Under the pieces are notes generated by a model. That model had not been told where the DNA came from. It made no database searches and saw nothing but the letters and a program-made list of their open reading frames with translations. The translations under genes were made by a program, and so were the position numbers. A DNA stretch of 64,000 nucleotides from AP-15 sp963747735. GTDB taxonomy: Bacteria > Pseudomonadota > Alphaproteobacteria > ATCC43930 > CGMCC-115725. Position 1 is the stretch's first letter. Each line of letters starts with the position of its first letter. The stretch is from contig CAVVGE010000019.1 in the NCBI GenBank assembly GCA_963747735.1, positions 496,001-560,000 on the forward strand, given 5' to 3'. This document shows, piece after piece, positions 51,931 through 60,667 of this stretch.

Positions 51931-52956
51931 TCAAGCGGGTCTAGCGCGCGGCGGGCTCAGTCGCTCGGCCAGCGCCTTGATCTCGAACGGGGTTGCCGGT
52001 CGGCCGCCGATCTCGCCGGTAAAGAATTCGAGGTATTGCTCGATCCGTCGCAAAAACGCCTGGAGATCGGCATTGTCGCGCACATATGGCGTGTAGCCGG
52101 GGGTCAGTGACGGGCTGTGATAGGTAAAGCTGAAGACACGGTGGCCCTGGCGCAGCAGCGCCCGCGTCAGGCGCCGCAGTTCTTCGAAGAGGATGCCTTC
52201 GGGTGTCAGAGTGATGCGCTCGACCAGGCGCAGGCGGGCGAGGATGCCGGGAATATGCAGCGCTTTGAGCCGCTCGTTCATGGTCAGCATCGGGGCCATG
52301 CCGCCGGCGGCGGCGAGCAGCCCGGTGTAGCCGATCGACAGCGGGATCTCGAGCAGCTCCGGGCTGGCGCCGAACCAATAGGGGCGCGCGCCGCAACGCG
52401 AAAAATCGGGCCCGAATTTTGCGCTGAGATCGGTGCCGGGGACGACGCTGACATCGATTTCATACCCGAGCTCGGCCAGGATATGCGGCGTCGCCGGGCC
52501 GACGCCATACCGCCCGGCCTTATAGATTCTCGGCTGGACGCCGATGTTGCGGCGGATGATCCCGGTCAGCTGGACCAGCTTCTCTCGTTCGAGCTCGGAC
52601 GGCAGATTTCCGGGAAACGAGTTTTGGTCATTGGTCTGCTCGATAAAGGGCGGATTGTCCCAAGGCTGCAGATGGGCGCCGATTTCGCAGGCGCCCGCGT
52701 GATAAAGGCTGCCAACGTATTCATAGGCCTCCGGCGTGCTGCTCACCGGGTAATCGAGCACAAAGGTCGGCCGTACCCCGTAGCGCTCAAAAATCGGCTG
52801 GGTTTGCGCTTGGCACTTGACCGATGTCACCCCCATCGCCCGGCGCTCTCGCTGGCGCGCCCAGTCGAACTCGGCCTCGGTATCGACCACGACGACAATC
52901 ATCGGCGGGTGATCGGCGGGCCATTCGATCGTCGTCCAGGTGCTGGGATCGAGCAT
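51931..52956 (-). CDS. Polysaccharide deacetylase-like (WalW-type) protein, opposite strand
   Basis: A 341-residue NodB-like protein starting MLDPSTWTTIEWPADHPPMI. The metal-binding acidic pair is in VVVDTEAEFDWARQRE (residues about 21-36), the His site in GACEIGAHLQPWDNPPF, and the late motif is FSFTYHSPSLTPGYTPYVRD. It resembles the second, non-TIGR03006 deacetylase of EPS clusters. It lies on the strand opposite its neighbours, so it has its own promoter in the 227-base gap at 52957-53183, where I see nothing clear. Confidence 0.82.
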   Translation of the reverse strand: MLDPSTWTTIEWPADHPPMIVVVVDTEAEFDWARQRERRAMGVTSVKCQAQTQPIFERYGVRPTFVLDYPVSSTPEAYEYVGSLYHAGACEIGAHLQPWDNPPFIEQTNDQNSFPGNLPSELEREKLVQLTGIIRRNIGVQPRIYKAGRYGVGPATPHILAELGYEIDVSVVPGTDLSAKFGPDFSRCGARPYWFGASPELLEIPLSIGYTGLLAAAGGMAPMLTMNERLKALHIPGILARLRLVERITLTPEGILFEELRRLTRALLRQGHRVFSFTYHSPSLTPGYTPYVRDNADLQAFLRRIEQYLEFFTGEIGGRPATPFEIKALAERLSPPRARPA

Positions 52957-53183
52957 CGCTTTGAACTAGCACGCCTCGCGAGACGCCCAATCGAGCTGGA
53001 CCGTCGATACGTTCATCCGAGCGACACCAATTCCGCGCAACATACTGTAACACGGCGGTCCCGATTACGCGAGGATCGACATGTCAAATTGCCGAGGAAA
53101 CTTGCCACCGGCCAACAAGCGGAGGTACACATTTCTTTGACGCGCCGGGTTGGCCCGCTCCGGCGCCGGAACGCGGGCGGCTG

Positions 53184-54341
53184 ATGATGTCTTTGCTCGC
53201 TTCGGTGCCGTCGAACGCCGGGAGTGCTGGCGTTGTGGCTCAGGGCGAGCATCTTCTCCATGTATTTCCAAGCTTTGGCATCGGTGGGGTGCCGCTTCGC
53301 ATGGTGCGGGTCATCAATCATCTCGGTGCAGAGCTGCGTCATACCGTGATCGCTCTCGATAACGACATTGCCGCCGCCGACGGCTTGGCCGAGGATGTGA
53401 GGGTGACGCTGCGGCAAATCGCGCGCCCGTCTCGGGGGCTCGTCCGATCGACGCTCGATAATGTCCTTGCTTTGCGGCGACTGCGGCCCGACCTGCTGAT
53501 CACGTATAATTGGGGCGCAATCGAGTGGGCGATGGCCAATCGCTTGTTTCCGGTGTCCCGTCAATTGCATTTCGAGGCAGGCTTTGGCAAGGAAGAGGCC
53601 GACACTCAGCTCCGGCGGCGCGTTCTGTTCCGCCGCTGGGCCTTGGCCCGCTGTGCGAAGGTCGTTGTGCCCTCGCGCCGGCTCGAGACATTGGCACACG
53701 CAGCTTGGAAGCTGTCGCCCGGCCGGGTGCTCTATCTTCCAAACGGTGTCGATCTCGAGCGGTTCGCGGCGAACGGGCTGCAGACGAGCTTTGTCCGCCG
53801 GCCGGGAGAATTGGTGATCGGCACTGTCGCACCCTTGCGGCCCGAAAAGAACGTCGGGCGGCTGCTGCACGCTGTCGCCATCCTCGGCGGCTCGCTTCGA
53901 TTCCGTCTGGTGGTGGCGGGAGAAGGCGCCGAGCGGCCGGCGCTCGAGCGGCTCGCGGGTGAGCTCGGCTTGTCCGATCGCGTCGTCTTTACCGGCCGAG
54001 TGAGCCCTGAATCGGTGCTCGGCGCGTTTGACGTGTTCGCCCTCTCCTCCGATACCGAGCAGATGCCCAACGCGCTGCTTGAAGCGATGGCGGCCAGCCG
54101 CGCCGTTGCTGCCGTCGATGTCGGCGACGTCCGGCAGATGGTGTGCGAAGACAACCGCGAATTCATCGTTCCTCGCGACGATGCCCCGGCTTTGGCAGCG
54201 GCGATCACGCGCTTGCTCGCCGATCCGAACATGCGGGCCGCGCTCGGCCGCAAAAACCGCGCGCGCGCCGTTGCCGAGTTTTCGCAACAGCGAATGTTCT
54301 CCGCTTATGCGGACGTGCTTGCCGCCGGCCGCGCGCACTAG
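53184..54341 (+). CDS. Glycosyltransferase family 4 protein
   Basis: A 385-residue GT-B enzyme. The N-terminal domain has LLHVFPSFGIGGVPLRMVRV; the C-terminal donor domain has VIGTVAPLRPEKNVGRLLHA, VVAGEGAERPALERLAGELG and FALSSDTEQMPNALLEAMAA, the usual E-x7-E region. The donor sugar is not predictable. It presumably adds a sugar in the polysaccharide repeat unit of this locus. Only one glycosyltransferase is in the window, so the rest must be elsewhere. The start has a second ATG one codon later. Confidence 0.88.
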   Translation: MMSLLASVPSNAGSAGVVAQGEHLLHVFPSFGIGGVPLRMVRVINHLGAELRHTVIALDNDIAAADGLAEDVRVTLRQIARPSRGLVRSTLDNVLALRRLRPDLLITYNWGAIEWAMANRLFPVSRQLHFEAGFGKEEADTQLRRRVLFRRWALARCAKVVVPSRRLETLAHAAWKLSPGRVLYLPNGVDLERFAANGLQTSFVRRPGELVIGTVAPLRPEKNVGRLLHAVAILGGSLRFRLVVAGEGAERPALERLAGELGLSDRVVFTGRVSPESVLGAFDVFALSSDTEQMPNALLEAMAASRAVAAVDVGDVRQMVCEDNREFIVPRDDAPALAAAITRLLADPNMRAALGRKNRARAVAEFSQQRMFSAYADVLAAGRAH

Positions 54342-54357
54342 GGATACGCGCTCGTCT

Positions 54358-56145
54358 ATGGGTGGTTTTGTCCTGCTGCATACCGACCCCGGAAAGGACT
54401 GCTCCGCGACCCAGGCGGCGGCGCTGGAGGCTTTTGCCAGCATGGGGATCGGCGCGCCGCGGCTGGTGCATGGCGAAGGCTATGTCTTGGCGATGTTCCC
54501 CAAACGCCAGGAGAGCGAGCCGGAGCTCGAGCAATTCGCCAACGGCGATTTCGTGTTTTCCTGCGGCACGTTGATTTATGACGACAAGGTCGGGCGGGCG
54601 GCGGCGGCGGCGTTCTATCGCGATTACCATGGCCCGCCCGGACCGCGCGACCGGGCAACGGGCCATTACGCGGTGATCCTGCGCAAGGGTGCGACGACCG
54701 ATCTGGTGTCGGACGGCTTTGGTGGCTTTCATGTCTTTCGCGATGACCAAGGACGCATCGCGTCTTCCTCGTTTTTGGCGGTGGCGGCAACCCTCGACCG
54801 GGTCACGTTGAGCACACAAGGTGCGAGCGAATATGTCTTTAACGGCGTGGTTTCCGGCGACGCGACCATGTTCGACGAGATTGGCCTGATGCCGGTCGGC
54901 GCTTCGCTTGCCGTGCGGCAGCGCGGTTTGGAAATTCGCCGTCATCCGTTGCAGATTTCGACGTCGGTTTCGACCGAGCCGTTCGAGGCATCGATCTCGC
55001 ACAGCATGGAGCTGCTGGACCGTTGTTTTGGTGCCGTGGCCAAGAATTTCGGCGACCGGGTGACCTGCGCGCTGTCCGGCGGATACGATTCACGACTGAT
55101 CCTGGCGCTGTTGCGGCGCCACGGGGTGCGGCCGCGGCTCTATGTTTATGGCGCTCGCGGCGACAAGGATATCGGCATCGCCCGGGCGATCGCCGAGGGC
55201 GAGCGCATCGCTCTGGAAATCGTCGACAAGGACGACCAGCCTGCCCTTTCGCCCGACGAGTTCGCCGAGGTCGCGCACGCCAATTTTCTGGATTCGGACG
55301 GCTATGGCTGGAGCGGCATCTTCACCAATGGCGCCGAACGGGTTCAGCGGGCGCGCCGGGTAGCCGGCAACGCCATCGCGCTCAACGGCGGCGGCGGCGA
55401 GATCTGGCGCAATTTCTTTTACCTGTTGGACCGCAGCCACAGCCCGCGAGAGCTGCTTTGGTCGTTCTACAGCCAGTTCGATCCGCGGATCTGCACCTCG
55501 GTGTTCGACGAGGAGGCGTATTTCCGCGGTCTCGAAGACAAGCTCGCGGTGCTGGTCGGCGACGTGCGCCGCCTGCTGCCACGGCCGCTCGTCGAGTGGC
55601 TCTACCATAATTTTCGCTGTCGCGCATGGGACGGTCGGATCAACGTCATCAACAACACTTACGGCTATGCCGCGTTGCCGTTTCTCGAGCGGCCGCTGAC
55701 CGAGCATGCGAGCGCGATCCCGATCGGCTGGAAAAACCACGGCGCCTACGAAGCCGAGCTGATCCGCCGCGCCGATCGCCGGCTGGCGGAGTATCCCTCG
55801 GGCTACGGTCACGATTTCAGCGGCGCCCCGCCGCTGGCCCGCCGGCTCGTCGATTATGGCACTTACCTGCGCCCGCCTTGGCTGCGCCGGTTCGCCTACC
55901 GGGTCAAGCATCGCACGCGCAGCTCGGTCGAATGGCCCGACTATCTGCGTAAGGAGTATCGCGATGCAGCCCTGCCTGGCGGCGTCCAGCAGATGAACGC
56001 ATTGTTTCAACTGCAGCGTGTCGCCGATCCGGCGCAGATGGCGCGCATCTGGAGCCTCGAATACCTGATCCGCCAATTCGGCCGCTCGGTCCGCGTCGGG
56101 TTCGCTCAGCCGGCCAAACGAAAGTCACGCAAATGTGCGGCATAG
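54358..56145 (+). CDS. Asparagine-synthase-like protein lacking the glutaminase Cys
   Basis: A 595-residue protein with a recognisable synthase PP-loop, RVTCALSGGYDSRLILALLR, near residue 240 and the second nucleotide segment IALNGGGGEIWRNFFYLL. The N-terminal half resembles the class II amidotransferase domain in fold order but begins MGGFVLLHTDPG, so Cys2, the catalytic nucleophile, is absent. It therefore probably cannot use glutamine and may adenylate a carboxylate or work with the following protein. The start lies 16 bases after the glycosyltransferase stop, and the end overlaps the next gene by 13 bases. Confidence 0.8.
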   Translation: MGGFVLLHTDPGKDCSATQAAALEAFASMGIGAPRLVHGEGYVLAMFPKRQESEPELEQFANGDFVFSCGTLIYDDKVGRAAAAAFYRDYHGPPGPRDRATGHYAVILRKGATTDLVSDGFGGFHVFRDDQGRIASSSFLAVAATLDRVTLSTQGASEYVFNGVVSGDATMFDEIGLMPVGASLAVRQRGLEIRRHPLQISTSVSTEPFEASISHSMELLDRCFGAVAKNFGDRVTCALSGGYDSRLILALLRRHGVRPRLYVYGARGDKDIGIARAIAEGERIALEIVDKDDQPALSPDEFAEVAHANFLDSDGYGWSGIFTNGAERVQRARRVAGNAIALNGGGGEIWRNFFYLLDRSHSPRELLWSFYSQFDPRICTSVFDEEAYFRGLEDKLAVLVGDVRRLLPRPLVEWLYHNFRCRAWDGRINVINNTYGYAALPFLERPLTEHASAIPIGWKNHGAYEAELIRRADRRLAEYPSGYGHDFSGAPPLARRLVDYGTYLRPPWLRRFAYRVKHRTRSSVEWPDYLRKEYRDAALPGGVQQMNALFQLQRVADPAQMARIWSLEYLIRQFGRSVRVGFAQPAKRKSRKCAA

Positions 56146-58076
56146 CAGGCATTTTCGATCATCGGCGCCGCGCCGAAATCGACCGCGCTTTGGTGCGCCG
56201 GATGACCGATATTCTGGGGCATCGCGGACCCGACGGCGACGGCTTTTACCACGCGCCGGGGATCGGGCTCGGCCATCGCCGGCTCGCCATCGTCGATCTC
56301 GCCGGCGGCGACCAGCCGGTGTTCAACGAGGACGGCACGGTCTGCATCGTCTACAATGGCGAAATCTATAATTTTCAGCCGCTGATGGCCGAGCTTTCGG
56401 CGCTCGGCCATGTGTTTCGCAGCCGCTGCGATACCGAGGTCGTGGTCCACGCCTGGGAGGAATGGGGCGAAGCGTGCCTCGACCGGTTCAACGGGATGTT
56501 CGCCTTTGCGCTGTGGGATGCGCGGCAAGAGGCGCTGTTTCTGGCCCGTGACCGGCTTGGAGAAAAACCGCTCTACTACAGCCTGGCCTCCGATGGCCGG
56601 CTCTATTTCGGCTCCGAGCTGAAGGCGCTCGCTTGCTGCCCCGCGATCGACCGGGGTCTCGATGCGCAAGCAATCGAGGAGTTTTTCGCCTATGGCTATA
56701 TCCCCGACCCGCGCTCGATCTATCGTGGCGTGCGCAAGCTGGCGCCGGCGCATTGCCTCTTCGTGCGTCGCGGCGAGCCGCCGCCGGAGCCGCGTTGCTA
56801 TTGGGACCTGCAGTTTGCTGACGATGTGAAGGCCAGCCGCGAAGAGGCCGAAGAGGAGCTGATCGCGCGCCTGCGCCAATCGGTCCGGATGCGGATGATC
56901 GCCGATGTGCCGCTCGGCGCCTTTCTGTCGGGCGGCGTCGATTCGAGCGCTGTGGTGGCAATGATGGCCGGGCTGAAGGAAGACCCGGTCGACACCTTTT
57001 CGATCGGGTTTGGCGCCAAGGGCTGGGATGAATCCGCCTACGCCGCCGAAATTGCCCGGCGCTACGGCACCGATCATCATGTCAGAACAGTCGATCCCAA
57101 CTCCTTCGATCTGATCGATCGTCTGGCGACGATTTACGACGAGCCGTTTGGCGACAGCTCTGCGATGCCGACTTTCCGGGTGTGCGCCATGGCGCGCGAA
57201 AACGTGACTGTGGCGCTCTCCGGCGACGGTGGCGACGAAGTGTTTGCCGGTTACCGCCGGTATCGCTGGCACCATGCCGAAGAGAGGCTGCGCCGGCTGT
57301 TGCCGGGTGCCGTGCGCGGCCCGATTTTCGGGCTGCTCGGAGCGCTCTATCCAAAGCTCGACTGGGCGCCGCGCCCGTTGCGCGCCAAGGCGACGCTGAC
57401 CGAGCTGGCCCGCGATTCGGCGGCGGCCTATTTCTCGTCCGTCTCGATTTGCGGCGATAAGCTGCGGCGCCGGCTGTTCAGTCCCGCGCTCGCGCGTGAC
57501 CTGCAAGGCTATCGAGCGAGCGAGGCGCTGCGAGGTCATATGAGCCGTTCGGGCAGCCAGGACCCGCTTTCGCAAGTCCAATATGCCGACTTCAAAACTT
57601 ATCTTCCGGGCGACATCCTGACCAAGGTAGATCGGGCGAGCATGGCAAATTCGCTTGAAGTGCGAGTTCCGCTGCTCGACCATACCTTGGTGGAATGGGC
57701 GGCGCGGCTGCCGTCTAACCTGAAATTGCGCGGTGGCGAAGGGAAGCTTATCTTTAAATCCGCGCTCGAGCCCCATGTTCCGGCCAATATTCTATATCGT
57801 CCGAAACAGGGCTTCGCCGTGCCCCTCAGTGATTGGTTCAGAGGGCCGCTGCGCCAGCGCTTGAGCGACACCTTGCTCGGGCCGACCTTGCAAGCCACGG
57901 GGCTCTTCGACATGCGCTGTATTGCCGAGCTCCTGGCGCAGCATGGCTCGGGAAGGTTCGACCACAGCGCCGCGCTGTGGACATTGTCGATGTTCGAGGC
58001 TTTTGCACGCCAGGTTTACCAGCCCGGCCCGGCCGCCGACCGCCCGCAAGAGCGAGCGAGGACGCTAGCCGCCTGA
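56133..58076 (+). CDS. Asparagine synthetase-type amidotransferase 1, exosortase A system (TIGR03108-like)
   Basis: Full glutamine-dependent enzyme of 647 residues. The N-terminus is MCGIAGIFDH with Cys2 as nucleophile; the glutaminase domain continues with MTDILGHRGPDGDGFYHAPG and IVYNGEIYNFQPLMAELSAL. The synthase PP-loop is GAFLSGGVDSSAVVAMMAGL near residue 265, followed by VALSGDGGDEVFAGYRRYRW. It matches the family named amidotransferase 1, exosortase A system-associated. It presumably amidates a sugar acid or amino sugar precursor in the EPS. It is the last gene of the EPS run. Confidence 0.92.
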   Translation: MCGIAGIFDHRRRAEIDRALVRRMTDILGHRGPDGDGFYHAPGIGLGHRRLAIVDLAGGDQPVFNEDGTVCIVYNGEIYNFQPLMAELSALGHVFRSRCDTEVVVHAWEEWGEACLDRFNGMFAFALWDARQEALFLARDRLGEKPLYYSLASDGRLYFGSELKALACCPAIDRGLDAQAIEEFFAYGYIPDPRSIYRGVRKLAPAHCLFVRRGEPPPEPRCYWDLQFADDVKASREEAEEELIARLRQSVRMRMIADVPLGAFLSGGVDSSAVVAMMAGLKEDPVDTFSIGFGAKGWDESAYAAEIARRYGTDHHVRTVDPNSFDLIDRLATIYDEPFGDSSAMPTFRVCAMARENVTVALSGDGGDEVFAGYRRYRWHHAEERLRRLLPGAVRGPIFGLLGALYPKLDWAPRPLRAKATLTELARDSAAAYFSSVSICGDKLRRRLFSPALARDLQGYRASEALRGHMSRSGSQDPLSQVQYADFKTYLPGDILTKVDRASMANSLEVRVPLLDHTLVEWAARLPSNLKLRGGEGKLIFKSALEPHVPANILYRPKQGFAVPLSDWFRGPLRQRLSDTLLGPTLQATGLFDMRCIAELLAQHGSGRFDHSAALWTLSMFEAFARQVYQPGPAADRPQERARTLAA

Positions 58077-58105
58077 TGGTGGTGCTGCGGTGACCTGAAG
58101 GGGGC

Positions 58106-59422
58106 TTACTCCGCCGCTTGGCGCAACGGCCGCAGCGTCGCGCGCATCTGCGTCTCGTACGCCTCGCGCCAGGCGAGCTTGGCGTCGGCAAGAAAATCGC
58201 CGCTGCGCACCGCGATATAGGTTTGCGGGTCGTCAACGCCGGGCGGCACGATGGCGTCTTTCTTGAACGCGCGGGCGGCGCGCAGCAGGCGCCGGCGGGT
58301 CCGGGTGATCATCCGGTCGCTCGGCCCCAGATGCTCGAAATCGTGGTCGGTGATCGGCCCCATGCTTTCGGTCACCGCCTGGTCCTGCGCCTGGATGCCG
58401 ACGATCCCGGTATAGATGCCGCCATTTTTTTGCAGCTCGCGGTCGATCAACCAGTCGTTGCGCTGGTTGCCGGCGAGCCGCCAGCGGCCGTGCCAGTCGG
58501 TCGTGTTCGGCACGAAATCCATGGTCAATTTCGAGCCTGGCAAGACCCGGCTGTTGCTCAGCGCCGCACGCTCGGCCGGCAACCCTTTCCACGACAGGCT
58601 GACGAACATCGTATGGGTGTCGTCGATCGGGACCCAGCCGCGGCTGTTGACCCGGTCGAAGGCACCCTGCGGCGTCTGCGTCCAGAACGGAAAGAGGAAA
58701 TTGGCGAAGCGCCAATAGGTCTGGCCTGCCGATGCCGGGCGGTAGGCGGCGTACATCGTGCCCCAATCGGTATCGGCGACATGGTATTCGGGCGCCCGGT
58801 TCGCGACCGTCCAGCGGATCAGATTGTCCGGCGCCAAATCGTCGGCAGCGACCAATCCGGCATGGAGAAAGCCAAAGTGCGACGTGTCGATGTCGCCCTC
58901 GAGCGCTTGCAGCCAGCTGCACTCGCGCTGGGCAAAGGTGATCTGCAATTCGCTTTCGGGCAAGAGCGAGGCCTCGATCCCCGGCAAGGGCGGGGCCGCC
59001 GCGCGCTCACCCATATAGACCCAGACGAGGCCGTTCCTCTCGGCCACCTTGTAGGCCCTCGCCTTGACCTTTTCCTTGTAGTCCTGCTGCGGCGTCGCAT
59101 TCGGCATATCGATGCAGCGGCCGTCGGCATCGAATTTCCAGCCGTGATAAATGCAGCGGATGCCGCCCTCCTCGTTGCGTCCGAGGAACAGCGAGGCGCA
59201 GCGGTGCGGGCAGCGGTGGTCCATGACCCCGACCCGGCCATTGCTGTCGCGAAAGGCGATCAACCGCTCGCCGAGCAGCAGCAATCGCATCGGCGCGGCG
59301 TCGCGCTCCAATTCGGACGACATCGCCGCCGGCAGCCAATATTGCCGCATCAATTCGCCCATGACCGTGCCGCGGCCGACCCGAACCAGATCCTCGCGGT
59401 CTTTCTCTTTGCTCATATCCAA
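58106..59422 (-). CDS. Rieske-type ring-hydroxylating oxygenase alpha subunit
   Basis: A 438-residue terminal oxygenase. The Rieske [2Fe-2S] ligands are in DHRCPHRCASLFL (C71, H73) and GGIRCIYHGWKFD (C90, H93). The mononuclear iron site is in GDIDTSHFGFLHAG (H182, H187). These are class IA/phthalate-oxygenase-like features. It sits next to an extradiol dioxygenase on the same strand, so it likely opens an aromatic or phenolic pathway. No reductase or ferredoxin gene is adjacent. Substrate unknown. Confidence 0.88.
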   Translation of the reverse strand: MDMSKEKDREDLVRVGRGTVMGELMRQYWLPAAMSSELERDAAPMRLLLLGERLIAFRDSNGRVGVMDHRCPHRCASLFLGRNEEGGIRCIYHGWKFDADGRCIDMPNATPQQDYKEKVKARAYKVAERNGLVWVYMGERAAAPPLPGIEASLLPESELQITFAQRECSWLQALEGDIDTSHFGFLHAGLVAADDLAPDNLIRWTVANRAPEYHVADTDWGTMYAAYRPASAGQTYWRFANFLFPFWTQTPQGAFDRVNSRGWVPIDDTHTMFVSLSWKGLPAERAALSNSRVLPGSKLTMDFVPNTTDWHGRWRLAGNQRNDWLIDRELQKNGGIYTGIVGIQAQDQAVTESMGPITDHDFEHLGPSDRMITRTRRRLLRAARAFKKDAIVPPGVDDPQTYIAVRSGDFLADAKLAWREAYETQMRATLRPLRQAAE

Positions 59423-59458
59423 GCCCCCGATCTATCGGCGACGGTGCGGGAAAGTTGT

Positions 59459-59579
59459 CGTCATTCCGGGACGGCCGGAGGCCGGGCCCGGAACCCAGAA
59501 ACACCGGCCTATTCCAGCCGGCGTAAAGCGGTGTTCATAGTCTCCGGGCTCGCGGCAAAGCTCGCGGCCCGGAATGACG
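59459..59579. repeat. Interrupted inverted repeat between two dioxygenase genes
   Basis: CGTCATTCCGGG (59459-59470) and CCCGGAATGACG (59568-59579) are perfect complements about 97 bases apart. Similar palindromic spacers occur as dispersed repeats in alphaproteobacteria. It fills most of the gap between the LigB-type gene and the Rieske gene. Confidence 0.65.
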
Positions 59580-59590
59580 GGCCGCCCCTC

Positions 59591-60574
59591 TCACGACCAT
59601 AGGACAAAGCCGAGCCCGGTGCCGGACCCTGCAGGGGTGCGGTAGCCCGGCACATAATGCGACCAGGTGCAATCGAGGTGCTGGGCCGCACCTGCGGCGC
59701 AAATCCACATGCGGATTTCCGAGCTGCCGGAATTGAGCTTGCGCCGCGGCAGCGACTGCAGCGCCTCGCCGTCCTTGCGGCGGATCGCGTCGATGACGCC
59801 GCGGTCGAGCGCTTCGTCGACGACAAAATGGCTCAAGCCGCCCGAGCCGACGACGCCGATGCGCAAGTCGCCGGGATAGCTCTCTACCGCCGCCCGCAGC
59901 GCCTCGCCAAATTTCCAGCAGCGTCGCGGGGTCGGCTGGTTCGGCGGGAAATAGGTGTTGATCAAGACCGGCACCACCGGCAGCGACGGGTCTTCCATCA
60001 GCCGCTTGCGGACAAAGGCGAAGGCATGGCCCTCGCCCTTTCCCGGCGGCAGCGCGTCCGATGCGACCGGGTCGAACTCCTGATCGACGAGCGAGCCGAT
60101 CAGGTGCCTGGCGAGCCCGCTCGCCACCGGGTATTCGCGCGCTTCTTTCTCTTCGTAATAGCGGGCGGTGGCACGCCGCGCCCATTCGGGGCCCTTGAAC
60201 CCGTCGAGCGGCACGTTGCGGATGGTCTCGCCGTGATAGACGACAAAACCAGGCAGATTGTCGTCCTGGTACAGCTCCTTGTGGTCGTCGCCGACGACGA
60301 TCAGCGCATCGAGCTCGGCGCGGCCGACCGCCTCTCTGAGATGCTCGACTCCTTGCTGCGCCGCTCGATGGCGGGCGGCGAACCGCTCCGGCGCCAGCTC
60401 GGCGGCGATTTGCGGCTCGGCGCGGGCGAGGAGCTCGGCATAGGTCGCAGGCGCGCCCTCCTTGTCGAGAAACTCGCGCACCCCGTCACGGTCGATAAAA
60501 CGCGGCCAGTCCTCGGCCGGCGCATTGAGCATCGGCGTGTGCGATGTGGCGACCCCGAGCACGATCCTGGCCAT
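59591..60574 (-). CDS. Class III extradiol dioxygenase (LigB-type)
   Basis: A 327-residue non-haem iron dioxygenase, MARIVLGVATSHTPMLNAPA at the start with the iron-ligand His in SHTPML. Other landmarks are LDALIVVGDDHKELYQDDNL, INTYFPPNQPTPRRCWKFGE and GVVGSGGLSHFVVDEALDRG. This is the LigB/protocatechuate 4,5-dioxygenase-like fold. It would cleave a catecholic or gallate-like ring. It lies upstream of the Rieske oxygenase gene on the same strand and may be cotranscribed. A second LigA-type subunit is not seen. Confidence 0.87.
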   Translation of the reverse strand: MARIVLGVATSHTPMLNAPAEDWPRFIDRDGVREFLDKEGAPATYAELLARAEPQIAAELAPERFAARHRAAQQGVEHLREAVGRAELDALIVVGDDHKELYQDDNLPGFVVYHGETIRNVPLDGFKGPEWARRATARYYEEKEAREYPVASGLARHLIGSLVDQEFDPVASDALPPGKGEGHAFAFVRKRLMEDPSLPVVPVLINTYFPPNQPTPRRCWKFGEALRAAVESYPGDLRIGVVGSGGLSHFVVDEALDRGVIDAIRRKDGEALQSLPRRKLNSGSSEIRMWICAAGAAQHLDCTWSHYVPGYRTPAGSGTGLGFVLWS

Positions 60575-60667
60575 GACAGCGGCTCCCGCAATCGTTGCGC
60601 GAGCAAAGCTAAGGTCAGCCGGCCGAGCGCGTCAACTCTGTCGGGATGCTGTCGGCGACCGGCGAGC

